DNA of 64,000 nucleotides, taken from contig JBCNJP010000007.1 in the NCBI GenBank assembly GCA_039602395.1, forward strand, positions 120,996,957 to 121,060,956, read 5' to 3'. The stretch is from Deinandra increscens subsp. villosa (lineage: Eukaryota; Streptophyta; Magnoliopsida; Asterales; Asteraceae). The notes below the pieces were generated by a model. It ran no database searches and was not told where the DNA came from. It worked only from the letters and a program-made list of their open reading frames with translations. Positions 1 to 13,038 of the stretch are shown here, piece by piece; the stretch's first letter is position 1; each line of letters opens with the position of its first letter. Position numbers and translations under genes: made by a program.

Positions 1-3000
1 TAGTGTATATGGTATAATAAAGGGTTGTCAATAACTCAACTTTGTGTCGGAGATTATAACTATTTACTAGTTTCAACAAGTATTATATGATATAGACCAT
101 AGTGATTAACACTATAACCAGAAGTATTAATTACATGTCCTATATTAGTATGTAGTTTTTACTATACCTATGTAGATTGTTACGAGTGTCCCATGAAATA
201 TGCTCTTTAGAATATCAATACGGGACAACTCAAAGTGTCAAATTTTATGAAGTTTGATACCAAATCCAAATGAATTTATCATTGAATATTCCATATGGAG
301 GTTCATTATAGAACTTGATGCATCAAGTTCGGGTGTAAATAAATAAACTAAAGGATATGGGGGTTACATTATAGAATCCCCAAAAAGTGTTGTATCAAAG
401 AACTTTTATTTCGCTACGAAATTACTCTATTTCGCATACGAAATTCACTAAGGAGAAGAAGAAAAAAATAGAGAAAAGAAAATAATCATAGCTGTCACAT
501 GAACAACTACACAACATTTAATGCCATTGCCCCAAATGGGTAGTACCGTAGCAGATTGGTCCAGATCCTTGGTCAGACTGGCACCATACTAATTGGCCAA
601 TCACATTAATGACAATAAGAAACAAATGTTGAGGGTTATAAATACCCTTCAACTACCAGGTATAATTTCATTGAATGCTAATAACTTCCTTGTGATTATG
701 CTTATCTCTTGATACCCATACTTATTCTCACGTCCGAACTTGATCGCAAGATACACTCATATTATGCCCAAGTCTAATGGCTCTTTTGTTTTACAGGTTC
801 ACTAGTTAAGTATTTGTAACAACTTGGGCCAAAGGATGATTGAGAACGGAATGGGAAATGGGATTTTAAGATATAAAAAAAGAAGGTCAACTTCATGAAC
901 GAAGCGGACCATCTAAGGGTCAAGAGAAGCCAACTGATCCACATGGGTCAGGTGCGGCCCCGCCAGGTAAAGTTTGCGTGTTTTGAGAACATCCAAGCGG
1001 ACCGTCCGGAGGGCATAGGTGGACCAAGACGACCCGCTTCGATATAAACAAGAGTTCTTCACATTTTTGATCATTTGTGTCTGAACTTTATAAAGATAAA
1101 CGCTCTCTCTCGTCTGTGGAAGCTGTGATAGGTTCAGAGGGAGGTCCAAGGGTGATCAAGCTTGAGAATCTTGCAAGTATTGGTCATTGTAAGCTTTCTA
1201 ACCAAGTTTTACACACATTTGAGACAATAATGTGATATGATTGTGATTTCACTGAGCAAACTTGGTTTACAGGTGCTGCATGTGTGATATATGATGATGA
1301 TCAATTGAATTCTTGGTGGCTAGGAGGCCATTACAAGGTATGGATTCTTCTTATTTGAGGTTAAAACCCCATTTTTTGAGATAAATGGTGATGATCTAAG
1401 TGTATATTATCAATTTGATGATGCATGCAAGAAACCCTTGTGGTACGAGTTTGGAAGCTTGATGTACAAGCTTTCTATGCATGCATTCAGGTTTCTATAA
1501 TTGGAAAGTACTTTGAGTAAAGATGGGTTCTAATCAGTCTCATACATGTGTTTGGTAACATAAAAATGGCTGGAGACTGGTTAGGGTGAAAACCCAAGAA
1601 AAACGAGGCTTAAACTTAAAAATTACCAAAATTGGCTAAAAAAACATAATTGTCGAAGCGAACCGTCCAGCTTCATACACATGCAGACGATCAGCATTGA
1701 CCTATGACAGACAGATGGTTCGTAGCCAAAGTGGACTGTCTATGAGGCCAAAATATCACCAGACAATCATGCTAAATTCCGGTCACCGAGCTACTGAGGA
1801 AATCTTGAATAGTGTCATGTGTTGTTTCTAGTCACTAGTCAGTATGGGTCTAACTCCCATAAAGAAAACTAAAGATTTCAACTAAAATGTTCAAATTGGT
1901 CAAACCCGACATTTTAGAGCACATATGCCAGTTTAGCCAAAACCACATAGAAATTCACTCTTGTAGTAATTTTTATATTGATATAATTAAACTAATAGGA
2001 TGAATTATTGAGATCGGGTTAAGTTTTGGGGAGAGTTCAAGCTTGTTGTGCTCTCAATCTGCTTTCTGCTATTTGAATATGTTAGTTTGTTTGTCTCCCC
2101 TTTTTACTTACCGTTTTTGGGGCTATATGCGATGCTTGAGTAATTTTTTTTATTAAACCGGTGTGTTGTATGAGATTACAAGTTATTATAATCGGATTCA
2201 TATTTGTCGAATGTTGCGAATATTACACCTGTCCAGGAATCATTAGGGTCTTTTGGCCTCTAGACATATAACATCTAGGCAGATCTGTTTAGTAGTGGTA
2301 GTCGTACTATTTAGGGATGAGCCCCTCGATAATATGGTTACGCTTTCAGAAAAATGTAGAATTGCTGATCCTTTAATATATGTATATCATGTGATATTAA
2401 GGATCCAACATAAAGAGAAAGGCTCATGTTTAAGCAGAGTTAGATGGGCAAGCTGTTGGAGGGAGGCTATATGGGCATGCTGGCATAAGTACTATAGATA
2501 GAAGCATAACTATTAGTCGTTATCCGTTATAGTTATAGATATCCATTGTAAATTTCCATCTTACTTGTTACTTGACATTACATAAATAAAAGTTTTAATT
2601 TCCGTTGCTTTAGTTATCTTTGTTGTACCTTGTGTTCATGAGTAAATCCGATGCGTGACCCCTTCTAGAGCCAAGTCTGGGAGTGGGCGTCTCATTTGTA
2701 TTGTTAGATATTATGGATTCTTTTGAGACTATATCATGTTTAATTAGTGGTTCTACTGTTAAACTTATAATGGTCTTAGAGTAACTGGGACCTAGTAGTA
2801 TGAAATGATATCGGGATAATGTTTATATTATATTTCCCTTAAGCATGTGTGTTGTGTTTTTCATCTCGATAGAGTTCTTACTGAGCCAATCCCCCGGCCA
2901 GTCCGGGTATGTGTCATATGTGCCTGTTTGCTTCAGTGTGTTCTAATAGCAGGTCGGCCGGGATCACACCCTCCCCGTTTCGGGATGAGACCACGTGGCG

Positions 3001-3440
3001 GGAGGGGTGTGACAGTACTAGAAGGATTCCTCAGTTCGACCTAACCCCTAATCCGATCTGATCCACTATTTCCCTCTTGTAGGTCATCTCTAACTTGGTA
3101 GTTCGTCCTTAATCTCAATCACTCTGACAACCCGAGATAGCCCGACTCTACAGGATTAGAAATAAGTATTTATATTTGACAAGTTTATTCTTGAATTTCT
3201 ACAGATTATAGTTGTGTAAAGAACAACCGAGTAGGATAACTAAGTAAATCATTCTGCATAGTTAAAAAGTTTACACCTTAAAATCGACATATTGGCATAT
3301 TGGCCATTTAATGATCATTTCTAGTTAAAGTGTCAATCATAATAGTCTCTATGTATCAGCAATATAGTTTTGAGACTGGTAAATTATTCTCATACACAAA
3401 CTTAATTAAGTTATGAAATCACAAACAATTGAGCATCTTT
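1..3440. other. Intergenic sequence, no gene recognised
   Basis: No coding frame here has a recognisable domain; open frames are short and isolated. A TATA-like ttataaatac at about 636 is followed by a C-rich leader-like stretch, and a GC-rich patch lies at about 2880-3015. This could be old LTR-retrotransposon sequence, but I could not find a matching second LTR, a primer-binding site or a pol domain inside the window. Confidence 0.4.
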
Positions 3441-3457
3441 TAAGCCTCTAAACTTTT

Positions 3458-6400
3458 CTATATAATTTCTTTCTCTTTATGTTCTTCTTTTGGAGACTTT
3501 ACAGGCAACTTATCACCTTCTTCTACAGTAACCGAATGTGTTTGCTTCGACAATCTCTTAGTCTCTTTACCTTTTCCCCACAGCACCAAATACAATCCCG
3601 CTATAATAATTATAGATCCTAAGAGACTGCATTTGATAACACGTTCTAATTTATTGCTTGATCATAATTCAAAAAATGTTGGTATAGAAATAATAAAGAA
3701 ATTAGTAATAAAAGCGTTATTTATTGTAAATGACGTCATTTCTAATTTCTTGATTTACTAGTATAAAAATGATCATTAGCTTCATGTTGTATTCAACTCA
3801 CTTACCTTCCCATATATAACTTTTCATCAAGTACAAGAAATCCAGCTATCGCCACGAAAACAAGCACCAACGGGTTAAAAACCGACACAAACAATGGACC
3901 TTGTAGATGCACAGCTGCCATGATCAAAAAGAAAGCTAGCAAAGAACATATTCCCTGTGACACACACACTTGAATCAAAATTTAATGTGCTAAGTATGGT
4001 AACACATTAAGTTATGTAAATGAAGTACAAGGAATAACTAATTACCTGAAAAATAGCCGAGAACAGTCTGAAGTTGGAATCGAGCTTCCATCGACTCCAA
4101 GATCTCTCGGTTGGTACAGCACACACAAGTGATTGCATGAAGCTTATCACGGTATACAAAAGTGTGTTCGAGTAATGACATGGATAAATCACACTTAATT
4201 TACTCTGTATTTTAAAAAATTCACTTCATCATAATATGAATAACCTTTACTATAGTTTGATACTTATTCTAAAGATAATGAATTTATTGTTAAATATATT
4301 ATAAAATAGAAAAATAGAAGCAAAATTAAAACCAATATATGTAGCTTGTTCTCAGACTAACATGAAATGAAGCTAGCTAGAGTTTACCTGAAAGATGTAA
4401 TAAAGAGCAACAGAAAGAGAATAAGTGAGTGCCAATATAGAGCCAAAGATATGATCATGAGTAGAAGTTTTGTGATTTTCTGCTATGTGTTGACCTCCAC
4501 GTAAAAGGTTGAAATGTGTTGACTTAATATTGAGTTGATGACCTCTATAGAATGTTAGAATCATTACTCCTCCAACTCCTACAAGGGTTCCCATAACTTT
4601 TGCTTTTCCTGAAATTTTACCTATTTCAACCTTCTCCAACCTTTAATTGCAAATTTATCAGTTTGTTAGTAACAAAAATAATAATATATATAGTAATAAT
4701 AAAGTAAAATTATGAGCCGTCATCATATACATTGCACTATATGTAGTTTCAATCATAGATCATATCAACTACATTTTGTGTTCGAGTTTTGGTCAAATAA
4801 AATAACAAAATAACATAAGAGTACATTATAGAGATAGTTTGTGGTCTCGCAAAAGTAATTAGTTCAGATACTAATTCTTCTATGTAACAATTTTAAAATT
4901 TATGATTTTAATTTTATAACAAATTAATTATTTTAAGATCATGTGTAGTGGGGTTATGAGGGGGGTTATGAGCCACATAGCATTCCAAACACCACCTCTA
5001 AGGAGCCATGGCAACAAAAAAAATAAAAAATACTAGGGGCGTTTTGTGTATAGCGTCTCTATCAAGCCTTCATTTCAATCTTGATTGGTCCACTGAATTT
5101 AGAAGGATATTTATAAAAAAAATTGGCATATAACGAGAGGGGTTACGATCTGTTATGAATACACATTTTTCAGTCATAACCCCTATTGATGATGTGATTG
5201 TCACGTGGCAGATAATGTCTCTCATTGAGGTTATGACTAAACATAGCGTAAAAGGTTTATTTAATCTAAGACGACTGAGAAAGATTTAAGGCCATTAAAT
5301 TTGTTATTAAGATCTAATTAATGATTGAGATTAAATCCGTGGATAAAAAAAATGACGGATGACATTTTACTCTTGGTCACTTTTGTTGACTTTTTATCAA
5401 GTTCCTTCATTTTTTAACATTCATAACTTTTATATAATTTTCTTTAATTACACCATAAAAATGAGTGCTTCTTATTTCTAAAACAAGTACACTGCTATAT
5501 ATAAATTAAAAAATCAGTTTTTCAGTTCTTAATGTTTCTAGTGCATCATTTTGTTGGTTATTTTGTCTTTAAGCTCGTAATTATTATTTATTTTTGTTTG
5601 TCATTGTGCTTTTCTAAAATTAGTTTTGAACAACATGTGTACAATCAATCATATTCTATCTTTAATATGTGTAAAATATTGCTATATTTTTTAAAAAAAT
5701 TACATTTCTAAAAAGGAAGTTACAAAAATATGATATATAATGTTTTCTTATAAAACAACATAATACTATTATCATGTTCCTATAACTATTACAAACTATA
5801 CGATGCTATTTTATGAATATACCACAATATTATTATCGTGTTGATGTATGTTAATAAATATAAGTAAATTTTATAATATCTCTATATAAATTTTATAATA
5901 GTATGTAATTTGTAATACGTATGGTAACACGATAATGACATTGTGTTATTTTTATAATAACACAGTTATATAGTATAGTTTTATAAACATTTTAAAAATG
6001 TCATTTAAAAAAAATATTACAATAGTATACACATATCAAGACAAAAAAAGTTTGCTTGATTTTATTGTATAATTTTTTTAACGAAGGGTAGAAGCGAAAT
6101 GTTAGATGTCGTATAGTTAGGCATACTTTATTTATCTTAAAACGATGTTTGTAATATTTATAAATTGCTTATAACTATATAACGCAATCTGCAGGGATAA
6201 CACATGCATATAAAACAGTTGCAATGCTACAATAGTCAAACATGTAAAGTGTTGAGTCTATGACCTTAAAGTTAAGTTACTTTCATATACTCATGTGATA
6301 AATTATTTGAGATTGAAAATAAACAAAATAAAGACAATGTATATTAACACGACTATACCATTTAAACGATCAAACCATATGTCAAATTTATTGCAATTGA

Positions 6401-9057
6401 ATAATAAACAAAAAAATAATAGATTATGTTATATGTTATGTCATGTGGCAACCTACGAAGAAGACAAATGGTGCAATGATATTAGCACGCGGTTTACCAT
6501 TTCTAAACACATCTAATTTGTTTATATAACCCACAGTTTACCATTCCTAAGGACATCTGATTTGTTATGTAGATAATGGATAACTATACTTAGTAAGCCT
6601 TTTCTAGTTTAGAAAAACACAAATTTATATTCAAATTATTGGATAAACAACCACGTTAAGAAAACATACCTGAATAAAACGGCTACGATGAAGGTGAATG
6701 GAGGGATAAGATTGGTAAATGCTGCGGTAAATGTTGCAGATGTTAGAATCAAGCTTTCAGCATACATATTTTGTGGCATCGGCCCCCTGCATAAAATATA
6801 ATTAACTATGCAAAGTTAGCACTAGATGGGTATCCACGCGATACAACGCAAAACATAACATGTTAACATGGACACCGGTGTACGTAAAATGCCTCAACAA
6901 TTAATTAGAAAAATATCATATTAATTTGAAATTTTAATAAAATAAATTTAATATGAAATAATATAAAAAACGGTTTCGAAAAAAAAAATTGATTCTTTAC
7001 ATAATTAAATTTATTAAAAGAATTTCGTTATTAATTGTACAAAATTGAAGTTGTATAATTATGACATGTATAATCAGTATTATCCGGTTATTGTTTTTGT
7101 AGCTAATCAAATAATTGGTAATTTCATAAAAAGATAATTTTACACTTTAAACCTAAAAAAGTTCATGTAAAATATAATCTCATCATCTTTAAATGGGTTA
7201 TAATTTTAGATATATCGAATGAACTTTGTACAATAACAAGATGGTGACCTGCCCACACTCGCGGCACTACCCATTTTCCAAAACGTCGTGTCCAAAGTCG
7301 AAAACTCTAAAAGTGATCTAAAAGTTGACCATCTACGCTTAAGCCTGGAAAAAAATGCATGTACATGACACGTGGCCTAACACCCATTTTTCAAAACGTT
7401 GTGACCGAAGTAAAAAATTCTAAAAGTGGTCTAAACGTTGACCATCTGCGCTTAAGTCTAAAAAAAGGACCACATGTACATGACACGTGGCCTAACACAT
7501 GACCACGTGTCGCAAAAACATTGGTTTAGATATGACATGTGGCATAATACGTTGCCACGTGTCACCACATGGCCTTACATGTGACCACATGGCACAAAAC
7601 CATTGGCCTAGATATGAATAGTGATGTGTGTGTCATATCCACCCAATTCTTATTATAATATATATAAATATAAATAGATAATGTGTATATTCAAATTTAG
7701 CTTGATAACATACCCAAAAATGGCACAGACAAAAGCTTGAAACATTATTGTCCATGTTAGCTTCGGCCTTTTGTTTCTGCGACATTTACAAATCACAATA
7801 TATAAACCCTTTGGTGATTTTTTTTTTGGGTGGGGAGGGGGGGGGGGGGGTGTGGTGGGGGGTGGGTTATATAATCTCTTAGATCGGGGTTAGTGACTAA
7901 TGAACAAACCATCCCTAATTTTTTTTAGATAACCAACTTATGCACCCTCTAAATTAGGTTATTGGCTTCAAATAATTTTAACTATCATTTATTGGTCAAT
8001 AACACTCCCAATTAAGAAAATACCCTACACCACTCCCAACTGTCTACCTATTTTCCTCTACCACTTCCTCCGTTAGTTTTGTGTAACCCCGTTAGTTGAA
8101 TGCCTACATGGCCATCCTATGTGGCTTATTTTTAATTAAAAAAACAATTTAAAATACCACATGTACAGTAACCGCCAAGTAGGACATTTGTCAACACCCT
8201 CACAACTCCATCTCCTACAAGCATGGCATACCTCCTCGACCGTACCCCAATAATGTACATGTGGTATTTTAAATTGTAGGAGATGGAGTTGTGAGGGTGT
8301 TGACAAATGTCCTACTTGGCGGTTACTGTACATGTGGTATTTTAAATTGTTTTTTTTATTAAAAATAAGCCACGTAGGATGGTCATGTAGGCATTCAACT
8401 AACGGGGTTACACCAAACTAACGGATGAAGTGGTAGAGGAAAATAGATAGATAGTTGGGAGTGGCGTAGGGTATTTCCTTAGTTGGGAGTGTTATTGGCT
8501 AATAAGTGATAGTTAGAATTATTTGAACTCAATAACCCCTAAATTTACTACTAAATTTACATCAATGTCACGATTGGCGTTAGTATTTTTATTTTGTAAC
8601 CCAACTCAACCTGGAATTAATTATGTAAGTCCGTCAAAAAAAAACATTTTGGGCCCTAAATCATTGCCACAAACATTTAATAGTATTTTCTTTTAACGGT
8701 CAAAATCATCATATATACTTCACATGATTTGAACCTATAATTATTTGTTATTAGAAAACTATTATTTTATCAAAAAGCTATTACTTAAGAACATATAAAT
8801 TTGATAGAATAGCCATATATATAACCTCCTAACTAAATAAAAATTTGGACAAAATGGGAGATAGAATGAGAGTAGTACCTTTCAAGGAATAGAGCTAGGG
8901 GGAAAATGAGAATGGAAGCAACTAAGTAACGATAAGTAATCAAAACTCTCATACGCATGCCATCATTTGCTGCCAATTTATAGGAAACAGTGAATGCTGC
9001 CGTTACCAATTGAGCTGCAATCATCATCAATGTCGCCTTTAACCTTTGCATCTTCAA
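3458..9057 (-). CDS. WAT1-related/UMAMIT transporter, 7 exons (copy A)
   Basis: EamA-type multi-pass membrane transporter of the plant drug/metabolite exporter family; relatives export amino acids or move auxin, and the substrate here is unknown. Minus-strand coding exons are 9057-8879, 7776-7714, 6786-6670, 4640-4388, 4204-4046, 3954-3806 and 3626-3458. All junctions are GT-AG, phases agree, and the total is 1089 nt (362 aa plus stop), the usual family length. Family signatures include YKLAANDGM and TYRYLVAS in exon 1, RPKLTW in exon 2, VLFRLEKVEI across exons 3/4, YPCHYS in exon 5, QGPLFVSVFNP in exon 6 and GLYLVLWGK in exon 7. Two EamA repeats of about five helices each and a charged cytosolic tail are expected. 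The exon 5 acceptor at 4205 was chosen because it alone keeps frame. Introns 1-3 are expanded by repeats. Intact as read; expression cannot be judged. Confidence 0.88.
4937..5248. mobile_element. Tourist/Harbinger-like miniature element
   Basis: A 312-bp stretch flanked by TAA at 4934-4936 and 5249-5251. The ends form an imperfect inverted repeat around a GTTATGA core (left GTGTAGTGGGGTTATGAG, right complement ATGTTTAGTCATAACCTCA). It lies in intron 3 of the copy A UMAMIT gene and has no coding capacity. The TIR is degenerate, so the assignment is moderate. Confidence 0.5.
7268..7496. repeat. Two tandem copies of a ~114-bp unit
   Basis: The unit beginning acccattt and ending gacacgtggcctaac occurs at about 7268-7381 and again at 7382-7496 with scattered substitutions. 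It lies in intron 2 of the copy A UMAMIT gene. Each copy contains an ACGTG core (gacacgtggc), and further cacgtg/cacatg-like words follow to about 7600. Confidence 0.75.
7828..7866 (+). repeat. G-rich tract
   Basis: About 39 bases almost entirely of G with a few T and A, including a run of some 14 G. It lies in intron 1 of the copy A UMAMIT gene, so the pre-mRNA carries the C-rich complement. It could form a G-quadruplex on the plus strand, but assembly error in homopolymers is also likely here. Confidence 0.6.
7956..8539. mobile_element. Long palindromic (fold-back) element in a UMAMIT intron
   Basis: Two arms of roughly 265-270 bp (about 7956-8220 and 8274-8539) are near-perfect reverse complements around a loop of about 53 bp. 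TAAATT flanks both sides (7950-7955 and 8540-8545) and may be the target duplication. There is no coding capacity. It lies in intron 1 of the copy A UMAMIT gene, so the unspliced transcript could form a very long hairpin. Confidence 0.75.
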
Positions 9058-10079
9058 TCGTCTTCGTCTAAAATGACATATATATTCAAAAATTTGTCAA
9101 GTTATTACACCTTTGGTCCTTAACATAAATGTCTGTTATAAAGTTTTGTTAGTTAGGTATGAATTAACCATTATACCTCTATATTTAAAAGCAATAAAAT
9201 TTAAAATTCTTAAACCGCCTCCACCCTTCATTGTCAATTTCACACCATTGTCGGTTATGTTTTAAGACTGTACATGTCTAAATCTCATTTGGATCTATAT
9301 ATAAGAATAAGAATGTGACAACCTTTATAAAGAAGTGGTTGCAAAAGATTATTTTTTTTTTAAGGGTAGAAGGTTATATTAAAAAAGGACTCAAGCTAAT
9401 TCAGCCAAAGCCCAAACAAAAAGGTTACAACATAAGAAGAGGATTCATCACCCACTAAGTCCACAAAACCTTACATTTACGATTTCTATTAGAGAACCAA
9501 AGTGGTTGTAAAAGATGATAAAGATAAGCAAGAACCCAAATGTGTTCTTCACCTATAAAGTCCACACCAAAGTAATCTTTTCTCCTTGATGTTGTCTTCA
9601 ACTTATGTCAAGAGCACTCACTAACAGCTCGCTTTTATAGTGAATATTAAAGTGTATACAAGTAGAAATCAAAACCAACTAAAGAACCAAATAAAATTAC
9701 ACTTTTATCCAAATAGTTAAAAGCGTGTTTTTTTGTGATTATCATCGAAGAAACCAATTGTTTTCTCTACTTAAGATCTGGCAAAAAAACAGCCATAGTT
9801 GTCTCTTGTTCACTGCCTTATTTCAGTACACAACAAGAAAAGATGATGCCACTTTGATCACACGCTTTGGAATAAAAATGTCCAATTTCCATAGTAGGCA
9901 GGGTATAAACCCATGCCTTTCGGCAGACCAAAAACCAAGCGGAGCCACCCATTTGACATTTTTTAAAATAATCTTGTAAACTAGTATCAAACAAAAGTGG
10001 TAGTACTTTGTGAATCTTTCTTACATCATTTATATACTTTTACATATAATGTAGAATTTACTACTCATAAATAAAGAGT
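9058..10079. other. Upstream region of UMAMIT copy A, no other gene
   Basis: This should hold the promoter and 5' UTR of the copy A UMAMIT gene, but no TATA box or motif stands out. The segment at about 9350-9500 resembles the 3' part of a degenerate retroelement, with no recognisable protein. Confidence 0.35.
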
Positions 10080-10336
10080 GGTTATACAGAAACCCTCCTG
10101 TTTGGCTAAAAATACAATTTTTTTACGGTCGTTTCACTTAAAAGAGCCGTTTTAAATGAAACGACCCAAAACGATCTAAACGGGATGACGTGTCGCGACG
10201 ACGAAACCTTAAAATTCAGGGGTCCCCTTTTTTTTGAACGACCGTTTTAAATGAAACGATCCTAAAACGATCGTTTTAATTGAAACGACCGTGAAGATTG
10301 AGTTTTTTTTATTAAAAAGGGGGGTGTCTATAGCCG
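10080..10336. mobile_element. Possible miniature inverted-repeat element
   Basis: The left end GGTTATACAGAAACCCTCC matches the complement of the right end, GGCTATAGACACCCCCC, imperfectly. Inside, the words cgttttaaatgaaacga and related forms recur. No target duplication was found, so the class is unknown. Confidence 0.35.
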
Positions 10337-10377
10337 GAGCCTAAATAAAACTGTTTAGAGAATATGTTGCTTTTTAG

Positions 10378-11333
10378 TCTCTCCTTACTCTCCAATTAAA
10401 TCTTCCTACTCTAATAAATGATTACAAATGTTGACACATGTCAACATTATATTTATTCCCATAAAAGTTTTCCCACCCAAATCTACTCTCTAAATTATTC
10501 TTTTTTATTGGAAATTATATCTTATTTTATAATTAATCATGATATATTTGTATTTATTTATATTATGAAATTATGACGATCATATATTAATTTTCATCTT
10601 ATTTTTATTTAAAATTATTTTTTATAAACTATTATTATTTATATTTTAATAAATATATAAAAAACTTATAAAATACCAATAAAAACTTATTTAGTGTGTT
10701 TTCAAATATAATTGAGCAAATCATATTTAATATTTTAATAATTGAATACCTAATATTATTTTACAGATTCAATCAACATTGTGGATGATACTTTTTATAA
10801 AGAAATTCACAAACGACAAAAATCATGTTCATAAGATCCAATATTAAATATTTTCTACCATATTAAATGAACAATTAATGTTTATCCAATTTGAGAATTT
10901 TAAACATGATGACTAATTCAATTGTAAGTTTCCTAATTATACCAAAATAACATTTTTTATTGATATAACATTATAATATTGATTATAATTTAGATTTTAT
11001 ATGTGTTCATTATAATCTTAATCAAACTTTATACTCACCTAAGACTTAAAGTCTCAAGTTTGTTAAATCATAAATTAATGTTAGTTGCTATTCTGGGTCA
11101 GATTATTTTTTTAACAATCATTTTTGTATGGTTGCATTTTTCAAATATACAAGTATAGACATGAGTTCTAGATATTGTTGGTAAAAACACCACTACCATA
11201 TTATGAATTATAACTTTAACTTTTTATTTAATGTGATGTAATATGTTATTCCGGTAATAAGAAGAGTATGCAATTATCAATTATATATATTTTTAATGAT
11301 TCAACCCGTATAACATACGGGTTCTATCCTAGT
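10378..11333 (+). mobile_element. Candidate non-autonomous Helitron
   Basis: The right end has the layout of a Helitron 3' terminus: a hairpin (ACCCGTATAACATACGGGT, 11304-11322) followed by CTAGT at 11329-11333, matching the CTRRT consensus. The 5' end is a guess at TCTCTCCTTACTC near 10378. The base after CTAGT is A, not the usual T. No Rep/helicase coding sequence is present. Confidence 0.4.
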
Positions 11334-11745
11334 AATAGAATTAAATTAATAATTTTCGCATTCATCTTCTATTAAATGTAAATATTAAATAACAACGATA
11401 TTAGAAGAAAATATAGATATTTAGATATTTTTTTTATGAAATTTAATTATAGATAATTAAGATTTCTTATATTTTTATCGATTCTGAAAAATAAATTTAT
11501 ACTATGAATAGTTATTGTATCATCACATTGTTTTTATATTTTATTAACTCTGTTATTCTAGATAACTAGATCGATTAATTATTCGCTTGAATTTTGAATT
11601 TTTATGTATAGATTTTTTAAATCAAAATTTTATTTATCATCAATTAAATTGTTCAATTATATATATATATATTTTTTCAATCCAATAAATTGAAAATAAT
11701 TTTAATGATATGATCCAATTAAAAAAAATATATTCAATCATAAGT

Positions 11746-12054
11746 TGTTATTGATGGCGAGCGGGCAAGTTCAAGTGAGGCTCCAAACGAAAGTGGCTAA
11801 AGGGAACATCTGGGCTCAACGGGTCCAGGGCCCAATACCTCCTAAAGGCATCGGGCCCAACCCTTTAGGGTTTTATTTTATTTGTTTTATGTAAACAATT
11901 TAAACACTTGTTATGGGTTTTTGTTTTCTTCGTTGTTTCTTGATAATAAAGTTTATGGCTCGGAAGGTTTATCAAATGTTTTTTCTAGGGCCGGCTTTGG
12001 CACTAAGGTTCTTCTCTTGACATAGATCAAGGTTTAGTCACCATCACGCCATCA
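11746..12054 (+). mobile_element. LTR remnant of a Ty3/Gypsy element
   Basis: The stretch from TGTTATTGATGG to CACGCCATCA directly precedes a tRNA-Met-type primer-binding site (tggtatcagagcc, 12057-12069) and a Gypsy gag start. The 5' boundary is inferred only from the TG dinucleotide. No partner LTR is present in the window. Confidence 0.5.
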
Positions 12055-12069
12055 AGTGGTATCAGAGCC

Positions 12070-12490
12070 ATGTCGGACCACCGTAGAAATCATTGTAGAT
12101 TCGTCGCCGGAGGCAACGATGATTACTATTGTGACTCAAGGGATGAGGAGATAGAAGGATTACGCCCGAGACTTCGCGAGGTGGAATTGCATAACGAAGG
12201 TCGCTGGAATGGTCATGACGCACGGAGAGAACGGTCAGTTGTGTGGGACGAAGGGGATAGGGCCGATTCCTATAACCCCTTCGGCCGACCTTATCACCCA
12301 CAACGGACACCACCACGCGCGTCAGACCCTCTGCGAATTTCGCATGGAGGTACCAGAATTCAAAGGAGGTGTTCAACCCGACGAGTTCATTGACTAGGTC
12401 CACACGGTAGAACGTATCTTTGACGTAAAGGAACTACCAGATCATCTGAAAGTCAAATTAGTTGCATTAAGATTGCGTAAACATGCATAC
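12070..12490 (+). pseudogene. Truncated Ty3/Gypsy gag fragment
   Basis: The frame opens at ATG 12070, just after the primer-binding site. A second frame from about 12320 reads EFRMEVPEFKG, then PDEFID, and after a stop VHTVERIFDVKELPDHLK and LVALRLRKHA, the start of the Gypsy gag (retrotrans_gag) domain. At least one frameshift and one stop break it, and homology ends near 12490, so the rest of gag and all of pol are missing. Confidence 0.7.
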
Positions 12491-12800
12491 TTTAAAATAG
12501 ATGATTTGATAAATATTTGAGTAAAAATGATAACTTTAATGTAATTTTCTCTGTCAAAGGGATTGGCCCATAATGATAGATCGTTGTTTGTTGTAGATAA
12601 ACCAAAGATAATTCTAATCATTGACTCATGGCATAGGGGTATCGCCTTAATCGCTAATTAGTAGACAAAACCCGAAGGTAGTGGTGGGATATTAAAATTT
12701 TCTAAGGCGTGCTTTTGATAACTTTTATATTATTATATTTTGCCATGAAAAAATTCACGTCGGAACGTTTAAAAAAAAAAAGAAAAATGGATTTTATTAG

Positions 12801-13038
12801 TACAAGTTTTACCTAGTTGGCGGATAATAATACGAGTTTCGAAATTTCCTCACAATAATACCAGTTTTAGAGGTATTGGATTCTAATCGTACACCATTAG
12901 TTTTTTACTAACGGTGTTATGATTTCTTAAAATGGAGAGGTTGTTTTTACTCACAATAACACGAGTTTCAAAATTTCCCCACAATAATACCACGTCAGCA
13001 ACCACTAACACCGTTAGTAAAAAAACTAACGGTGTATC
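12801..13038. repeat. Left arm of a split fold-back element
   Basis: Positions 12801-12882 are the reverse complement of 23129-23217 with few differences (shared words include tacctagttggcg, ctcacaataatacc and aggtattggattc). Within 12885-13038 an inner inverted pair (ttagttttttactaacggtg and complement) is also present. The element was later split by a Harbinger and a Copia insertion. The outer target duplication was not found. Confidence 0.7.

Noticed and set aside
2253..3044. Open frames of 82 and 65 aa
   Set aside because: No domain, no splice partners and no codon bias; consistent with chance.
12062..12403. 113-aa minus-strand frame over the Gypsy gag fragment
   Set aside because: Antisense to a recognisable gag start; no domain and no conserved features.
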